Shown here piece by piece: positions 11,755-22,256 of a stretch of DNA of 64,000 nt. Position 1 is the first letter of the stretch; every line of letters starts with the position of its first letter. A model generated the notes under the pieces. That model was not told the DNA's origin, searched no databases, and saw only the letters and a program-made list of their open reading frames with translations. The stretch is from positions 14,096,501 to 14,160,500 of the forward strand of contig CM076944.1 in the NCBI GenBank assembly GCA_039566865.1. The letters run 5' to 3'. This DNA comes from Aurelia coerulea. Its lineage: Eukaryota; Cnidaria; Scyphozoa; Semaeostomeae; Ulmaridae. The position numbers and the translations under genes were made by a program.

Positions 11755-13240
11755 TCAGTTCAGTTCAGTTCAGTTTGATTTTAAAATTCCACTACATACA
11801 AAAATCTTTCTAAAATACATACAATTAACCAGAATAACAAATTACAACAGATGACAAAAAATGACAAATTTTACAACAAGAGTGCATGGAAATTCGTATG
11901 GAGAGGAATTTCTTAAGGAGGAGCTCTCTCAGTAGGTAGACTAATCGAGGAGAGAGCACCCCCTAAGCTAACACTTATTATTCAATTTATGAAATCTTTG
12001 AGTGATTCGATTGATCAATGTAGGGAAGAATTATCTTATCAAGGTATTCAGGATTGGTACTTAGTTGAGAACAGATGCAATGTCAGATCACGACGGAAAA
12101 TCACTACTGAAGTAGATTGTTTGATATTAGATGGAATGTCGTTCCAGGATTTAGCGCCTGCATATTTAATAGATCGTAAGCCATATTGCAAAGTATTCTT
12201 ACGCGTCATAAAAATATCACCTTTGCGAGCCCGCCTTGTCATACTGATGAACGGTAGACAAAGTTTAAAAAGAATTGTGGAAGAAGGTAGGAGAAATCAG
12301 GTGAACAGATTCATACACAAAGACAAGTAGCTTGAAGTGAAATAAATCATTTAACTTTAGAATTTTCAATTTAGAGGAAATAGGTGTAGATGGTGATGTA
12401 AAATTCTTGAAAGCAATAGCCCTAACAATTCACTTTTGTAGAAGGTATATCGGTTTGGTGTGGATGCCATAGGTAAGACCCCAGATAATGATTCCATACT
12501 GAAGAAAAGAGGCAAATAAAGAGTAATAGAAAGAAACTAGGACGCTAGTAGGCAGAGGATACCTTATTTTGAAGAATATACCACTGTTTCTTGCTAACTT
12601 CTTTGAAAGTTCGTTCAAGTGATATTTCCAATTGAGGTTTTCGTCCAAAAGGAGACCAAGAAACTTAACATATTTAGCCTGATTAACATGCTGTTTACCA
12701 ATCTTAATGTTGACAGTTTTATCTAAAGAATTTCGAGGAGAATGGAAGATGACAAAGCTTGTTTTGTCTATATTTAATGCAAGTTTATTAGCATCAAGCC
12801 ATTTTTTAACATTCTTAAGTTCTTTGTTTACTACTTTCTCTAGTTTACTGAGATTATCAGATTCAAAGTATATTTTTGTGTCATCAGCAAAAAGATAGAA
12901 AGATAGCTTGCTACAGGAGTTTGGAAGGTCATTATTATAGATGAGAAAAAGGAGTGGACCAAGGACAGAGCCCTGGATAACACCACAAGTAACATTAAGA
13001 TGACAAGAGTTCTGGCCATTTACAGATACATACTGATTTCTATTGCTAAGATAAGAGCTAAACCATGCTATAGCAGTATCCGTACACCATAATGTTCAAG
13101 TTTATTGAGGAGAATCTGGTGATTGACTGTATCAAAAGCTTTTTGTAGGTCAATAAAAATTCCACATCCAAAGTGTTTATTGTCTAGTGAATTTTTAATA
13201 GATTCTGTTAGACTAATCAAAGCATGATTTGATAGTTCGT
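11755..13240 (-). pseudogene. Minus-strand LINE with RT core, 5'-truncated and frameshifted
   Basis: From 5' to 3' on the minus strand I can read RT block A ([19 protein letters not shown], about 13100-13170), block B (GVIQGSVLGPLLFLIY, about 12940-12990), block C (LFADDTKIYF, about 12865-12895), a thumb region (ENLNWKYHLNELSKKLA, about 12590-12645) and the C-terminal NTLQYGLRSIKYAGAKSWND segment (about 12130-12200). A short 3' UTR with the CTCTCTCCTCGATTAG block and an AACTG repeat tail at 11755-11776 follow. The catalytic aspartates are present, but frames change several times and the endonuclease is missing. A 13-bp duplication (GATAGTTCGTAAT at 13233 and 13257) sits at the truncated 5' border. 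The clade is probably CR1/L2-like, from the block spacing only. Confidence 0.8.
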
Positions 13241-13468
13241 AATATCAATGCACATTGATAGTTCGTAATGAAAACTGTCAAAATTTCTATTTTTTAAATT
13301 CTATTGTTATAAAAACTATCAATCAAATACATGCTAGATACCCAAACAAATTAGCTGATGTCTTTTGGCATTTTAAATCAATTTTTAGTAATAATAGCGT
13401 TATGAAATCGATCTTGAATTATTAATTAATCAATGTTGGTCATCTTACACTAACTATTTCATATTCTA

Positions 13469-14233
13469 CTGGGTGACCCAAAAAAAGTGACCGAACGCTA
13501 TGTACTTTAGAACAAAAAGTAAGTGGCTGATTGAAATGCTTAAAACGTTGTTCTGTCGCTAAAAGACTAGCCTACGTTATGAGTATTTTTCGCAATTTTT
13601 CCACACGGTAAATTTCTCGAATTAAAGATTATGAGAAAAAGAGCATGCTTGAAATCTTCAAAAATTCGTCAAAAACAGGGGATCGATTTGCAGCCATTTC
13701 GGATCTTCAAAACAACGAAGAGCGTGTTTCATTTCAGCCGGGGAATAGGCAACTTAGTGAAATGTTGTCAGGGCAAGTTTAGGCCCTAGATACCTAAAAT
13801 ATTCTTGTCTCAAGGGACAAGGCTACTCCTGCTTTTCTGCAAGCAATTCTTGAACATTTCGATTTGCGTGGAAAACTGAATTCCTTTGAAATTCCACAAG
13901 TTTACAAAAAACATTTATCTTCAGTTCCAAATGCATAAAATTGCTCTGGAAACTTTTAACTGAGTTGCCTATTCCAAGACTGAAATGAAACACCCTCCTC
14001 GTTGTTTTGAAGATCTGCAATGGCTCTAAATCGATCCTCTGTTTTTTACAACTCTTTGTGGATATCAAGCTTGCTCGTTTTCTCAAAATCTTTAATTCGG
14101 GAAATTTACAGCACCGAAAAAAATTCCAAAAAATAGTCATAATGTAGGCTAGTCTTTTAGCGACAGAAGAATGTTTGAAGCATTTTGATCAGCCACGTAC
14201 TTTTTTCTATATACTTTTTTCTGGGTCACCCGG
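13469..14233. mobile_element. Long foldback element, 765 bp, TA-flanked
   Basis: Flanked by TA at 13467-13468 and 14234-14235. The ends read CTGGGTGACCCAAAAAAAGT and the inverse. The inverted arms extend about 300 bp inward (shared words include AGACTAGCCTAC, AATTTCTCGAATTAAAGATT and GGATCGATTT), leaving a small loop near 13780-13900. It belongs to the CCGGGTGTCCC-ended superfamily seen at five other places here. The 105-aa minus ORF inside lies in the arm and loop and is not considered a gene. Confidence 0.8.
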
Positions 14234-14351
14234 TATTATAAATATAACGTCATATATAAGTATGACGTCATATATCTTACATTCTGCTGATGTCAGCAAA
14301 ATACAAAAAACTACCGGGTGTCCCAAAAAAATGCTACAGATTCAAAAATTT

Positions 14352-14357
14352 TTCATA

Positions 14358-14398
<41 letters not shown>
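14352..14398. repeat. (TA)n microsatellite
   Basis: About 23 TA repeats adjoining the Penelope-type end sequence. Similar TA tracts occur at 16469-16488 and 20234-20256, beside the other Penelope ends. Confidence 0.9.
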
Positions 14399-14400
<2 letters not shown>

Positions 14401-14545
14401 TCATAAGCTCATTCGCAATATGTAATAAAAAAGATATATGTAGTCAAGAAGAACACATTCGAGTAAACGTTTCGGCGTAAGCCTTCATCAGTAATCTTTC
14501 ATTCATTACTGATGAAGGCTTACGCCGAAACGTTTACTCGAATGT
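14399..14545. mobile_element. Inverted pair of Penelope-type end motifs
   Basis: The segment 14450-14495 and its reverse complement 14505-14550 form a near-perfect hairpin with a loop of about 9 nt. Each arm contains CTGATGA followed by a GGC/GCC mini-stem and GAAACG, the same block found at both outer ends of the Penelope palindrome (16558-16581 and 20183-20206). The preceding sequence CTCATAAGCTC...CAATATGTAATAAAA also recurs at 16491-16530, so this is a remnant of the same element family. The RT ORF that follows opens inside the right arm. Confidence 0.7.
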
Positions 14546-16300
14546 GTTCGAGTAATATTAAAGCTCTCAAAGAAGGTGACGAGACCATTACCGACACTAA
14601 ATCCATTGCCGATACTATGAACAGTTTCTTTTGCAACGTTGGGAAAAGCCTAGCTGAAAAAATCCCTGCCAAACCTAATCCCCTTATTAATGGTGATTTT
14701 GGAGATCCACCCAGCTGCGAGCCTTTTTTGTTTTCCCCTATAAACGAAGAGACTTTGATCAGGGTTTGCAGCGGTATTAAAACTTCCAATGGGTCGGGTG
14801 TTGACTGTATATCTAGCTATTTCCTAAAAATTGGAATTTCGGTACTGGCACCTTCTCTCGTGCAGCTGTTTAATTTATCTCTTTCGCTCGGGCGATTCTC
14901 GGACAGTTGGAAAATTGCGAGGGTAGCACCTATCTTTAAAGATGGAGCCACCGATAACAAATCAAACTACAGGCCTATTTCTGTGCTCCCTGTAATTTCT
15001 CGACTTTTCGAGAAGCTAATCTTCGATCAGCTTTATGACTACCTTCACCGAAATCAGCTCATCTTTCTCCTACAGTCAGCGTTCAGAAAACTGCATTCAG
15101 TTCTAACGTGTCTACTTAAAAGCACAAATGACTGGTACTTAAATATTGACAAGGGGAAGTACACTGCTGCCGTCTTTATCGATCTTAAAAAAGCTTTTGA
15201 TACTGTGGACCATGATATCCTTTTGGACAAACTGAACTACTATGGCGTCAAGGGTAAAGAATTGAGCTGGTTTCGGTCTTATCTTTTCAATAGGAAGCAA
15301 TTCTGTAGAGTGAATGGTCATTCATCTTCAACTGAAGGGGTAGATTGTGGAGTTCCCCAGGGCTCCTGCCTAGGACCCCTACTCTTTCTAGTTTATGTGA
15401 ATGACCTCCCCTACTGTTTAAAGACTTCTGACGTGGCAATGTATGCTGACGACACCACTATCTATTACTCCTCTCCTTCTATTGACGATATCAATGCTGC
15501 AATCAATGCTGACCTTGAAGCCCTTAGATGTTGGCTTGAGGGCAACAAGCTATCGCTTAATGTCGTAAAAACTCAAGGGATGATAATAGGTAGCAGGTGC
15601 AAGCTTCACAGTATAGACTTGCCCAGTTCTTCCAAAGCTGACCTTAACATTGGTAATGAGGTGATCACCATGGTCAACAATACCAAGTATCTTGGTTTGC
15701 AGGTTGACGATCAACTTAAATGGTCCGCTCACTTGTCCTCTACAATCAAGAAAGTCTCTAGAGGTATCGGTATGTTGAAGTATTCTAAACGATACCTACC
15801 TAAGGAAAACCTCATTATGCTGTATAGAAGTCTCGTTGAGCCCTATTTTAGGTATTGTTGCCCTGTCTGGGGATCTTGCGGTGCATCAGCCCTCGATAAG
15901 TTGCAAAAACTTCAAAATCGAGCCGCCAGGATAGTCACAAACAGCCCCTATGACACTTCAGCTCTGCCTTTAATTAGAAATCTCGGTTGGCTTACTATTT
16001 AGAGAACTGATCGATTTTGAGACTAGCAAGATGGTCTATAAATCTCTTAACGCCCTTGCCCCTGATTACTTGAGTAACATATTTCAAAGTGTATCCGAAG
16101 CTACTAACCGTCAGCTGAGGAACTCTAAAACGGGCCTTAGATTACCATTACTAAGAACATCAACTGGTCAGAAATCGTTTGCTTACAGAGGGGCAAAGGT
16201 CTGGAGTGACCTAGATAGTGGTGTCAAGGCGTCCTCATCGCTCCACACTTTTCGAAAAAAATATAAAGCCAAACTATGACTCTTCTCGTTTTTCTTTCTT
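14546..16300 (+). pseudogene. LINE reverse transcriptase, 5'-truncated, one frameshift
   Basis: Frame 14512-16002 encodes an almost complete non-LTR RT, lacking the upstream endonuclease. Visible blocks: RVAPIFKDG...NYRPISVLPVISRLFEK (RT2), FIDLKKAFDTVDHDILLDKL (block A, catalytic D), GVPQGSCLGPLLFLVYVNDL (block B), AMYADDTTIYY (block C, YADD), and a thumb/C-terminal region with YLGLQVDDQLKW. The frame stops after GWLTI at about 16002. A one-base shift restores the expected C-terminus from about 15998 to 16279 (RELIDFETSKMVYKSLNALA ... SFAYRGAKVWSDL). The first roughly 12 codons come from the Penelope-type end motif, not from the LINE. Apart from the frameshift the RT is well preserved, which suggests a fairly recent insertion. 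Confidence 0.9.
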
Positions 16301-16557
16301 TTTTTTGTCAACGATTTATTGTAAATAGGAGTGTATTATACATTTATTTATTATCTAATTTTTAATATTACTTTAGCATGGCTCCCTGTAAAGCAGTATG
16401 TAAATATTGAGTGGATTACCATGGATAAAATAGTTAAAATGAAAATGAATGAAATTCTTCTTGACTACATATATATATATATATATATGCTCATAAGCTC
16501 CTACTCAATATGTAATAAAATAGATATATAGACTCAAGAAAAAACACATTCGTTAAA

Positions 16558-16581
16558 CGTTTCGGCGCAAGCCTTCATCAG
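16558..16581 (-). other. Hammerhead-like core motif at left Penelope end
   Basis: Read on the minus strand: CTGATGA, an extra A, GGC-TTGC-GCC hairpin, GAAACG. It matches the conserved CUGANGA and GAAA boxes of hammerhead ribozymes, which are known from Penelope-like element ends. The extra A before helix II and the lack of a clear U-H cleavage site make activity uncertain. Confidence 0.45.
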
Positions 16582-16947
16582 TAATGACTTTTCAAAATCA
16601 GACAGAGCATACATATACATCTCGAAATTCAAAAACAATATAAAACAATAGCCTAAGCGGGATCCCGCTAAATACAATAAATCACAAAAGGTGTTAAAAT
16701 AGGGATGTTACCAGAAGCGGCAAGAGGAAGATCAAAGAAAGTGCAGAGTATAGAGCCGCTAAAGTCGGCGGCGGTGTCTGTCTCGCGGGAGCTGAAAAAA
16801 CGTGTGTAATAACAAAACAAGCAATAGAAAGATCCAAAAGCGGATTGGCAGAAAAGAGATCCTTAAAAAACAGCGTGTGACCCTAACGAAAAGCTGAGCG
16901 CAAACATCAAAACAACCAAACAACCGAAATGTAAACAAAAATCAAAT

Positions 16948-18390
16948 CTATGTATCAACCTGCCTAGTGCTTAATCCCTTAGGGGCAAAGCAATCCAGCC
17001 GATATTGCCAGAAGCTTTCCCGCATCCTATTTCCCCCCGTTAGCCTATCGATTATCTTTATACTAATATCCTTCAGAAACCCGTGGTGGCCTTCTCCAGT
17101 AAAATGCCTGAAGAATTCCGCCTGGGGTACTGAGGCCCCCGAATTAAACTTATTACTGCACGCCTTGTAATTGTTAAACCTAAGCCTAAAAGGCGTGCAG
17201 GTGCTGCCAACATATTGTACACCACAAACAGTACATTCCAACAAATACACAACATTTGACGAGTCACAATTAAACGAATAGTTTATCCTATATTCCCGGC
17301 TATCTATGTTCGAATGAAAATGTTCACTATTACTCATGACATTACACACTTGACAACGAGATTTACCACAACGAGAACATCCCTTCTTATCAGTCCCCCC
17401 ATTTCCCTCACTGAGCCTAGCCCTAACAAGTATATCCTTAAGGTTCTTACATCTCCTAAATGCTATTAAAGGTGGCTCAGGAAATACCACTCTATGCTCC
17501 TCCGAGTTTGTGAGCATAGAATGGAGTCTCCTGGCAACCTTCCCCAAACTATTGAGTGCTGGATGGTATGTGGCAACAAGTGGAACCCTTTCCCCCCTCC
17601 CTTGGTTATTGGTCCTATTTCCCGCATTTGCTAGAAGAGTTGTCCTATCCAACCTACGTATCCTATCTATTTGTTCGTTAACTAAAGACTCTTCGTAGCC
17701 CCTGTCCTTAAGCCATCCAGCCAACTCGCCTACCCTCTCCTGAAATTGGCGATCTTCCGAACATATCCTACGAAACCTAAGAGCCTGACCATAGGGGATT
17801 GCCTTCTTCGTGTGCCAGGGGTGACAAGACTTCTTATGCAAGTACTGATGTGTATCAGTTGGCTTGCAAAACAAGTCTGTCGAAAGGACTCCCCCCTCCC
17901 CCACGCTAACCTGAACATCTAAAAAACTAATGCTCTCCCGTGATTGCTCGCTAGTAAACTTAATGGTTTCGTGGCTACTGTTGAGATGATTGATGAATGA
18001 CTTCAGCTTTTCCTCCCCGTGCATCCAGATAAAGAAAACATCATCGATGAATCTCATCCAGATGAGGGGCTTGTCAGGTGAAGCCTCCAACAACCTCTCT
18101 TCCAACCGGGTCATGAAGAGATTGGCATAGGCCGGAGCGAACTTCGTGCCTATAGCCGTGCCCAATTTCTGCCTATAAATCCTATCATTAAATTCAAAAT
18201 AATTATTCTCCAAGACCAAGGACGCCAACCCAACTAGGGTATCAGTAGCCACGCCCGGGTTTTCCCTCGTATCCAGCGCCTCCCTGATGGCCTCTAAACC
18301 CTCCCCGTGTGGAATGCTTGGATAGAGTCCCACAACATCAACCGTACACAACAAAGCCCCCTCTGGTATTTTACCTTTCAGAGCTTTCAA
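16948..18390 (-). CDS. Penelope-like RT/GIY-YIG protein, left copy (5'-truncated)
   Basis: An open frame of 480 residues. Order of domains: RT motif A (CTVDVVGLYPSIPHGEGL, residues about 15-32, catalytic D), motif B (GTAIGTKFAPAYANLFM, about 79-95), motif C (RFIDDVFFIW, about 112-121, the catalytic DD pair), motif D/E (SISFLDVQV, about 152-160), a cysteine-rich knuckle (CSRCGKSRCQVC, about 338-349), and the GIY-YIG endonuclease (VVYLLECTVCGVQYVGST, about 380-397, with following arginines). Penelope-like elements use the nuclease to nick DNA and the RT to copy RNA onto the nick. The ATG is merely the first in-frame one, since the protein lacks the N-terminal part of the RT. The first ~7 residues derive from the palindrome spacer. 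It is unlikely to be active alone. Confidence 0.85.
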   Translation of the reverse strand: MKALKGKIPEGALLCTVDVVGLYPSIPHGEGLEAIREALDTRENPGVATDTLVGLASLVLENNYFEFNDRIYRQKLGTAIGTKFAPAYANLFMTRLEERLLEASPDKPLIWMRFIDDVFFIWMHGEEKLKSFINHLNSSHETIKFTSEQSRESISFLDVQVSVGEGGVLSTDLFCKPTDTHQYLHKKSCHPWHTKKAIPYGQALRFRRICSEDRQFQERVGELAGWLKDRGYEESLVNEQIDRIRRLDRTTLLANAGNRTNNQGRGERVPLVATYHPALNSLGKVARRLHSMLTNSEEHRVVFPEPPLIAFRRCKNLKDILVRARLSEGNGGTDKKGCSRCGKSRCQVCNVMSNSEHFHSNIDSREYRINYSFNCDSSNVVYLLECTVCGVQYVGSTCTPFRLRFNNYKACSNKFNSGASVPQAEFFRHFTGEGHHGFLKDISIKIIDRLTGGNRMRESFWQYRLDCFAPKGLSTRQVDT

Positions 18391-18409
18391 GCAAATACCA
18401 GAGGGGGCT

Positions 18410-19816
18410 TTGTTGTGTACGGTTGATGTTGTGGGACTCTATCCAAGCATTCCACACGGGGAGGGTTTAGAGGCCATCAGGGAGGCGCTGGATACGAGGG
18501 AAAACCCGGGCGTGGCTACTGATACCCTAGTTGGGTTGGCGTCCTTGGTCTTGGAGAATAATTATTTTGAATTTAATGATAGGATTTATAGGCAGAAATT
18601 GGGCACGGCTATAGGCACGAAGTTCGCTCCGGCCTATGCCAATCTCTTCATGACCCGGTTGGAAGAGAGGTTGTTGGAGGCTTCACCTGACAAGCCCCTC
18701 ATCTGGATGAGATTCATCGATGATGTTTTCTTTATCTGGATGCACGGGGAGGAAAAGCTGAAGTCATTCATCAATCATCTCAACAGTAGCCACGAAACCA
18801 TTAAGTTTACTAGCGAGCAATCACGGGAGAGCATTAGTTTTTTAGATGTTCAGGTTAGCGTGGGGGAGGGGGGAGTCCTTTCGACAGACTTGTTTTGCAA
18901 GCCAACTGATACACATCAGTACTTGCATAAGAAGTCTTGTCACCCCTGGCACACGAAGAAGGCGATCCCCTATGGTCAGGCTCTTAGGTTTCGTAGGATA
19001 TGTTCGGAAGATCGCCAATTTCAGGAGAGGGTAGGCGAGTTGGCTGGATGGCTTAAGGACAGGTGCTACGAAGAGTCTTTAGTTAACGAACAAATAGATA
19101 GGGTACGTAGGTTGGATAGGACAACTCTTCTAGCAAATGCGGGAAATAGGACCAATAACCAAGGGAGGGGGGAAAGGGTTCCACTTGTTGCCACATACCA
19201 TCCAGCACTCAATAGTTTGGGGAAGGTTGCCAGGAGACTCCATTCTATGCTCACAAACTCGGAGGAGCATAGAGTGGTATTTCCTGAGCCACCTTTAATA
19301 GCATTTAGGAGATGTAAGAACCTTAAGGATATACTTGTTAGGGCTAGGCTCAGTGAGGGAAATGGGGGGACTGATAAGAAGGGATGTTCTCGTTGTGGTA
19401 AATCTCGTTGTCAAGTGTGTAATGTCATGAGTAATAGTGAACATTTTCATTCGAACATAGATAGCCGGGAATATAGGATAAACTATTCGTTTAATTGTGA
19501 CTCGTCAAATGTTGTGTATTTGTTGGAATGTACTGTTTGTGGTGTACAATATGTTGGCAGCACCTGCACGCCTTTTAGGCTTAGGTTTAACAATTACAAG
19601 GCGTGCAGTAATAAGTTTAATTCGGGGGCCTCAGTACCCCAGGCGGAATTCTTCAGGCATTTTACTGGAGAAGGCCACCACGGGTTTCTGAAGGATATTA
19701 GTATAAAGATAATCGATAGGCTAACGGGGGGAAATAGGATGCGGGAAAGCTTCTGGCAATATCGGCTGGATTGCTTTGCCCCTAAGGGATTAAACACTAG
19801 GCAGGTTGATACATAG
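18410..19816 (+). CDS. Penelope-like RT/GIY-YIG protein, right copy (5'-truncated)
   Basis: Frame of 468 residues, the mirror copy of the minus-strand protein in the palindrome. It has the same RT motifs A, B and C (VDVVGLYPSIP, IGTKFAPAYANLF, FIDDVFFIW), knuckle and GIY-YIG domain. I count three residue differences over the shared length: G to C in KDRCYEES, I to V in QIDRVRRLD, and S to N near the C-terminus in GLNTRQVDT. In-frame codons continue upstream through the spacer (KQIPEGALL) without a natural start. So little divergence, with both frames kept open, points to a young event or to ongoing conversion between the arms. Confidence 0.85.
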   Translation: MLCTVDVVGLYPSIPHGEGLEAIREALDTRENPGVATDTLVGLASLVLENNYFEFNDRIYRQKLGTAIGTKFAPAYANLFMTRLEERLLEASPDKPLIWMRFIDDVFFIWMHGEEKLKSFINHLNSSHETIKFTSEQSRESISFLDVQVSVGEGGVLSTDLFCKPTDTHQYLHKKSCHPWHTKKAIPYGQALRFRRICSEDRQFQERVGELAGWLKDRCYEESLVNEQIDRVRRLDRTTLLANAGNRTNNQGRGERVPLVATYHPALNSLGKVARRLHSMLTNSEEHRVVFPEPPLIAFRRCKNLKDILVRARLSEGNGGTDKKGCSRCGKSRCQVCNVMSNSEHFHSNIDSREYRINYSFNCDSSNVVYLLECTVCGVQYVGSTCTPFRLRFNNYKACSNKFNSGASVPQAEFFRHFTGEGHHGFLKDISIKIIDRLTGGNRMRESFWQYRLDCFAPKGLNTRQVDT

Positions 19817-20182
19817 ATTTGATTTTTGTTTACATTTCGGTTGTTTGGTTGTTTTGATGTTTGCGCTCAGCTTTTCGTTAGGGTCACACGCTGTTTTTTA
19901 AGGATCTCTTTTCTGCCAATCCGCTTTTGGATCTTTCTATTGCTTTTTTTGTTATTACACACGTTTTTTCAGCTCCCGCGAGACAGACACCGCCGCCGAC
20001 TTTAGCGGCTCTATACTCTGCGCTTTCTTTGATCTTCCTCTTGCCGCTTCTGGTAACATCCCTATTTTAACACCTTTTGCGATTTATTGTATTTAGCGGG
20101 ATCCCGCTTAGGCTATTGTTTTATATTGTTTTTGAATTTCGAGATGTATATGTATGCTCTGTCTGATTTTGAAAAGTCATTA

Positions 20183-20206
20183 CTGATGAAGGCTTGCGCC
20201 GAAACG
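20183..20206 (+). other. Hammerhead-like core motif at right Penelope end
   Basis: Same block as at 16558-16581, in plus orientation. CATT upstream (20178-20181) can pair with AATG downstream of GTTTAACG, giving a possible short helix I; helix III would be only about 4 bp. Confidence 0.45.
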
Positions 20207-20925
20207 TTTAACGAATGTGTTTTTTCTTGAGTCTATATATATATATATATATATATTCAGAATTTTTGGTGACTTGATTGAAGAGTTAATAATCAACAAA
20301 CTTCAAATTTGCCGTCAGGGCAAAACCAGAGCTACCAGCATTAGTGCAAAGCATACTGTAAAGTTAAAAGAATGGCAATATCTGAAACTTTACATTACTA
20401 AATTAACAAGCACACAACTTCATTAAGAAACTGCATCAAAGACATCTCTTACAGATTCATGAGTTATCCATTCTTGAGGGAGCTTTCAGTGTTCATTTAT
20501 AATTGAAAGTATAAATCTAATAATGGCCTAGTCATTTAGAAAAAGCAAGCAACCATCATGGACACTTAAGAAGCATGGCAGGTTTTGACAGAAATCTTTA
20601 CGAAACGGCCTGTTCAATGTTCAACTAAATCGTGTGCTTGGGTGTTTGTCAGCAATTCTTTGCAATTGCAGGGAATGTCATGTTTTACAATTTGACATCA
20701 TGATTCATCATTGTTAATGCAGCAGCTCTGGTTTTGACCTGGGGGCAATTTTGAAGTTTGCTGATTTTTAACTGTACAACCAAGTCACCAAAAATACTGA
20801 AAAATATATCAAAATTTAATCTAATTATTGCAGATTTGAAGACAAATAATTGTTAAATAATGAGTATGAAACAGTTTGCAGTAGAATTTTTCAAATCTGT
20901 TGCGTTTTTTTTGGGACACCCGGTA

Positions 20926-22256
20926 TATATCAAATGAAAGTAGATTTCAAGACACACTGATTGGTACCAATTGCATTGAAGTCAGATGCGTACGAGAAAC
21001 GTTATCCATGTTTTGGTGATATTCTGAGAGACCTGTTGCCAAATATGGGGCATATCATAGTCACGTGACCAATTATATGACAATTATCTATTATTAATTT
21101 GATGCAATATTAAAATTTGATACACATCGAGGTACATATCGGATGCAAGCAGCCAGTGCCTTACCTGCTCATAAACAAACTAACGTATGTACATAGGATG
21201 TATATGTATGTATGTAGGCATTGCTGGATTGTATAGTCTATTGAGCAAAATCTCGGCGTAACGTCCATTCACAATGATATGTTGCCGATAGCGTAGTGAT
21301 TATCATTATCCAAAGGAGGAAAATTTGATCAATCATTTCAGGCCTGCTTTGCAGTATTTTCGGGAGATGAAGTTTTGGGAATTCGCTAGGACTAAATGTG
21401 TAGATGCAACCTTCCATGTAATATACACTGAAAAACAAATAAAAACAAATATTAAACCCCAAAAATAAGAAAGAAATGATTGCTATGATAGAGGTTCAGG
21501 CAGGCCTAGATCTAGATCTGACTCTGTGCCTAGATTGTTTTCTGTTGCTAGCTGACGGGTACTTCGGGGTTTGTGGTTTTGCGGTATTGGGTGTCAATTA
21601 TGTGCGGAATGGCGGTATTTAGGGAAAAAACTAATTGTATTGCGCTATTGAGCTTTTGTGCGATATGCGGTAATGCACTAACATTGACATCCAAACTTCA
21701 TGTTGTGACATTTTTCTGAAAAGGAACAAAGCATCTTCGAGAACACTTGGTTATTTGTCCACCTTCTCAACAAGACATCTGCAAAAGAAAACAATGTGTA
21801 ATCATTTCTGAATATTCATTGGCGATAAAAACATAGTATGAGATGTTTACCAAAGTCAACATATTTGCAATTTGAATCAAAACTTTAATTCTTTGCTTTT
21901 GAAAGTTTTCCTTTCGAGCCATGTCGTATTCAAATTCATTTGCACCACAGATCTACCCATTATGCTGCGTTGTATCGTCAGCAAGATATTTCCAGTTTCT
22001 CACAGTTTGGCACTGCTTGTGATCATTTACATAATGCAGAAAAGATTTGGGCCAAGCCCTGATTCTTCTGGCACTTCGTACGTAAACTTCTTGAAGGTCT
22101 GTCCGTGCAGTGGCGTGATCTGCTGACTTTGCAGCAAGATCGGTCAGGCGGATAGGGTTCGACTCTACCACTTCTGCGTCATGACAATGGGTCGCGGACT
22201 CATTTAGGTCTCCTTTACGTCTGATATCTCACCGCTTGACGCTAAAAATCGCAACT
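20926..22256. other. Unassigned sequence
   Basis: No gene or clear repeat recognised. Words built on GCGGTATT recur near 21580-21670 and again near 23390-23470 in the same orientation, so the two areas may share an unrecognised repeat. Confidence 0.35.

Larger units (their letters stand above)
16531..20233. mobile_element. Head-to-head palindrome of a Penelope-like element (family 1)
   Basis: Two copies of one Penelope-like retroelement face each other 5' to 5'. The arms are 16531-18371 and 18393-20233, each 1841 bp, with no net length difference and only scattered substitutions; the spacer is 21 nt. Both copies begin inside the RT domain, so both lack the RT N-terminus. The outer (3') ends carry the CTGATGA...GAAACG motif and run into TA microsatellites, which hides any target duplication. 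Equal arm length and a shared inner breakpoint suggest that a palindrome formed from one copy, or gene conversion, rather than two independent insertions. Confidence 0.9.
14314..20923. mobile_element. TA-flanked MITE carrying a 5.9-kb load of retroelements
   Basis: The left end at 14314 (CCGGGTGTCCCAAAAAAATG, preceded by TA) pairs with the right end at 20923 (inverse, followed by TA). The right part, 20257-20923, itself shows inverted arms: 20257-20345 matches the reverse complement of about 20715-20805, including TTTTTGGTGACTTG and CAAAACCAGAGCT. The arm homologous to the right end is cut short near 14355 by a TA-rich microsatellite followed by retroelement sequence. The original MITE was therefore probably about 0.7 kb and received the LINE and Penelope insertions later. 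A partial relative is at 50700-51364. Confidence 0.75.

Noticed and set aside
13823..14140. 105-codon minus-strand ORF
   Set aside because: It lies in the arm and loop of a foldback element and has no recognisable domain.
17073..17918. Several short ORFs overlapping the Penelope frames on other frames (also 18846-19797)
   Set aside because: Shadow frames, mirrored in both arms of the palindrome; the RT/GIY-YIG frame explains the sequence.
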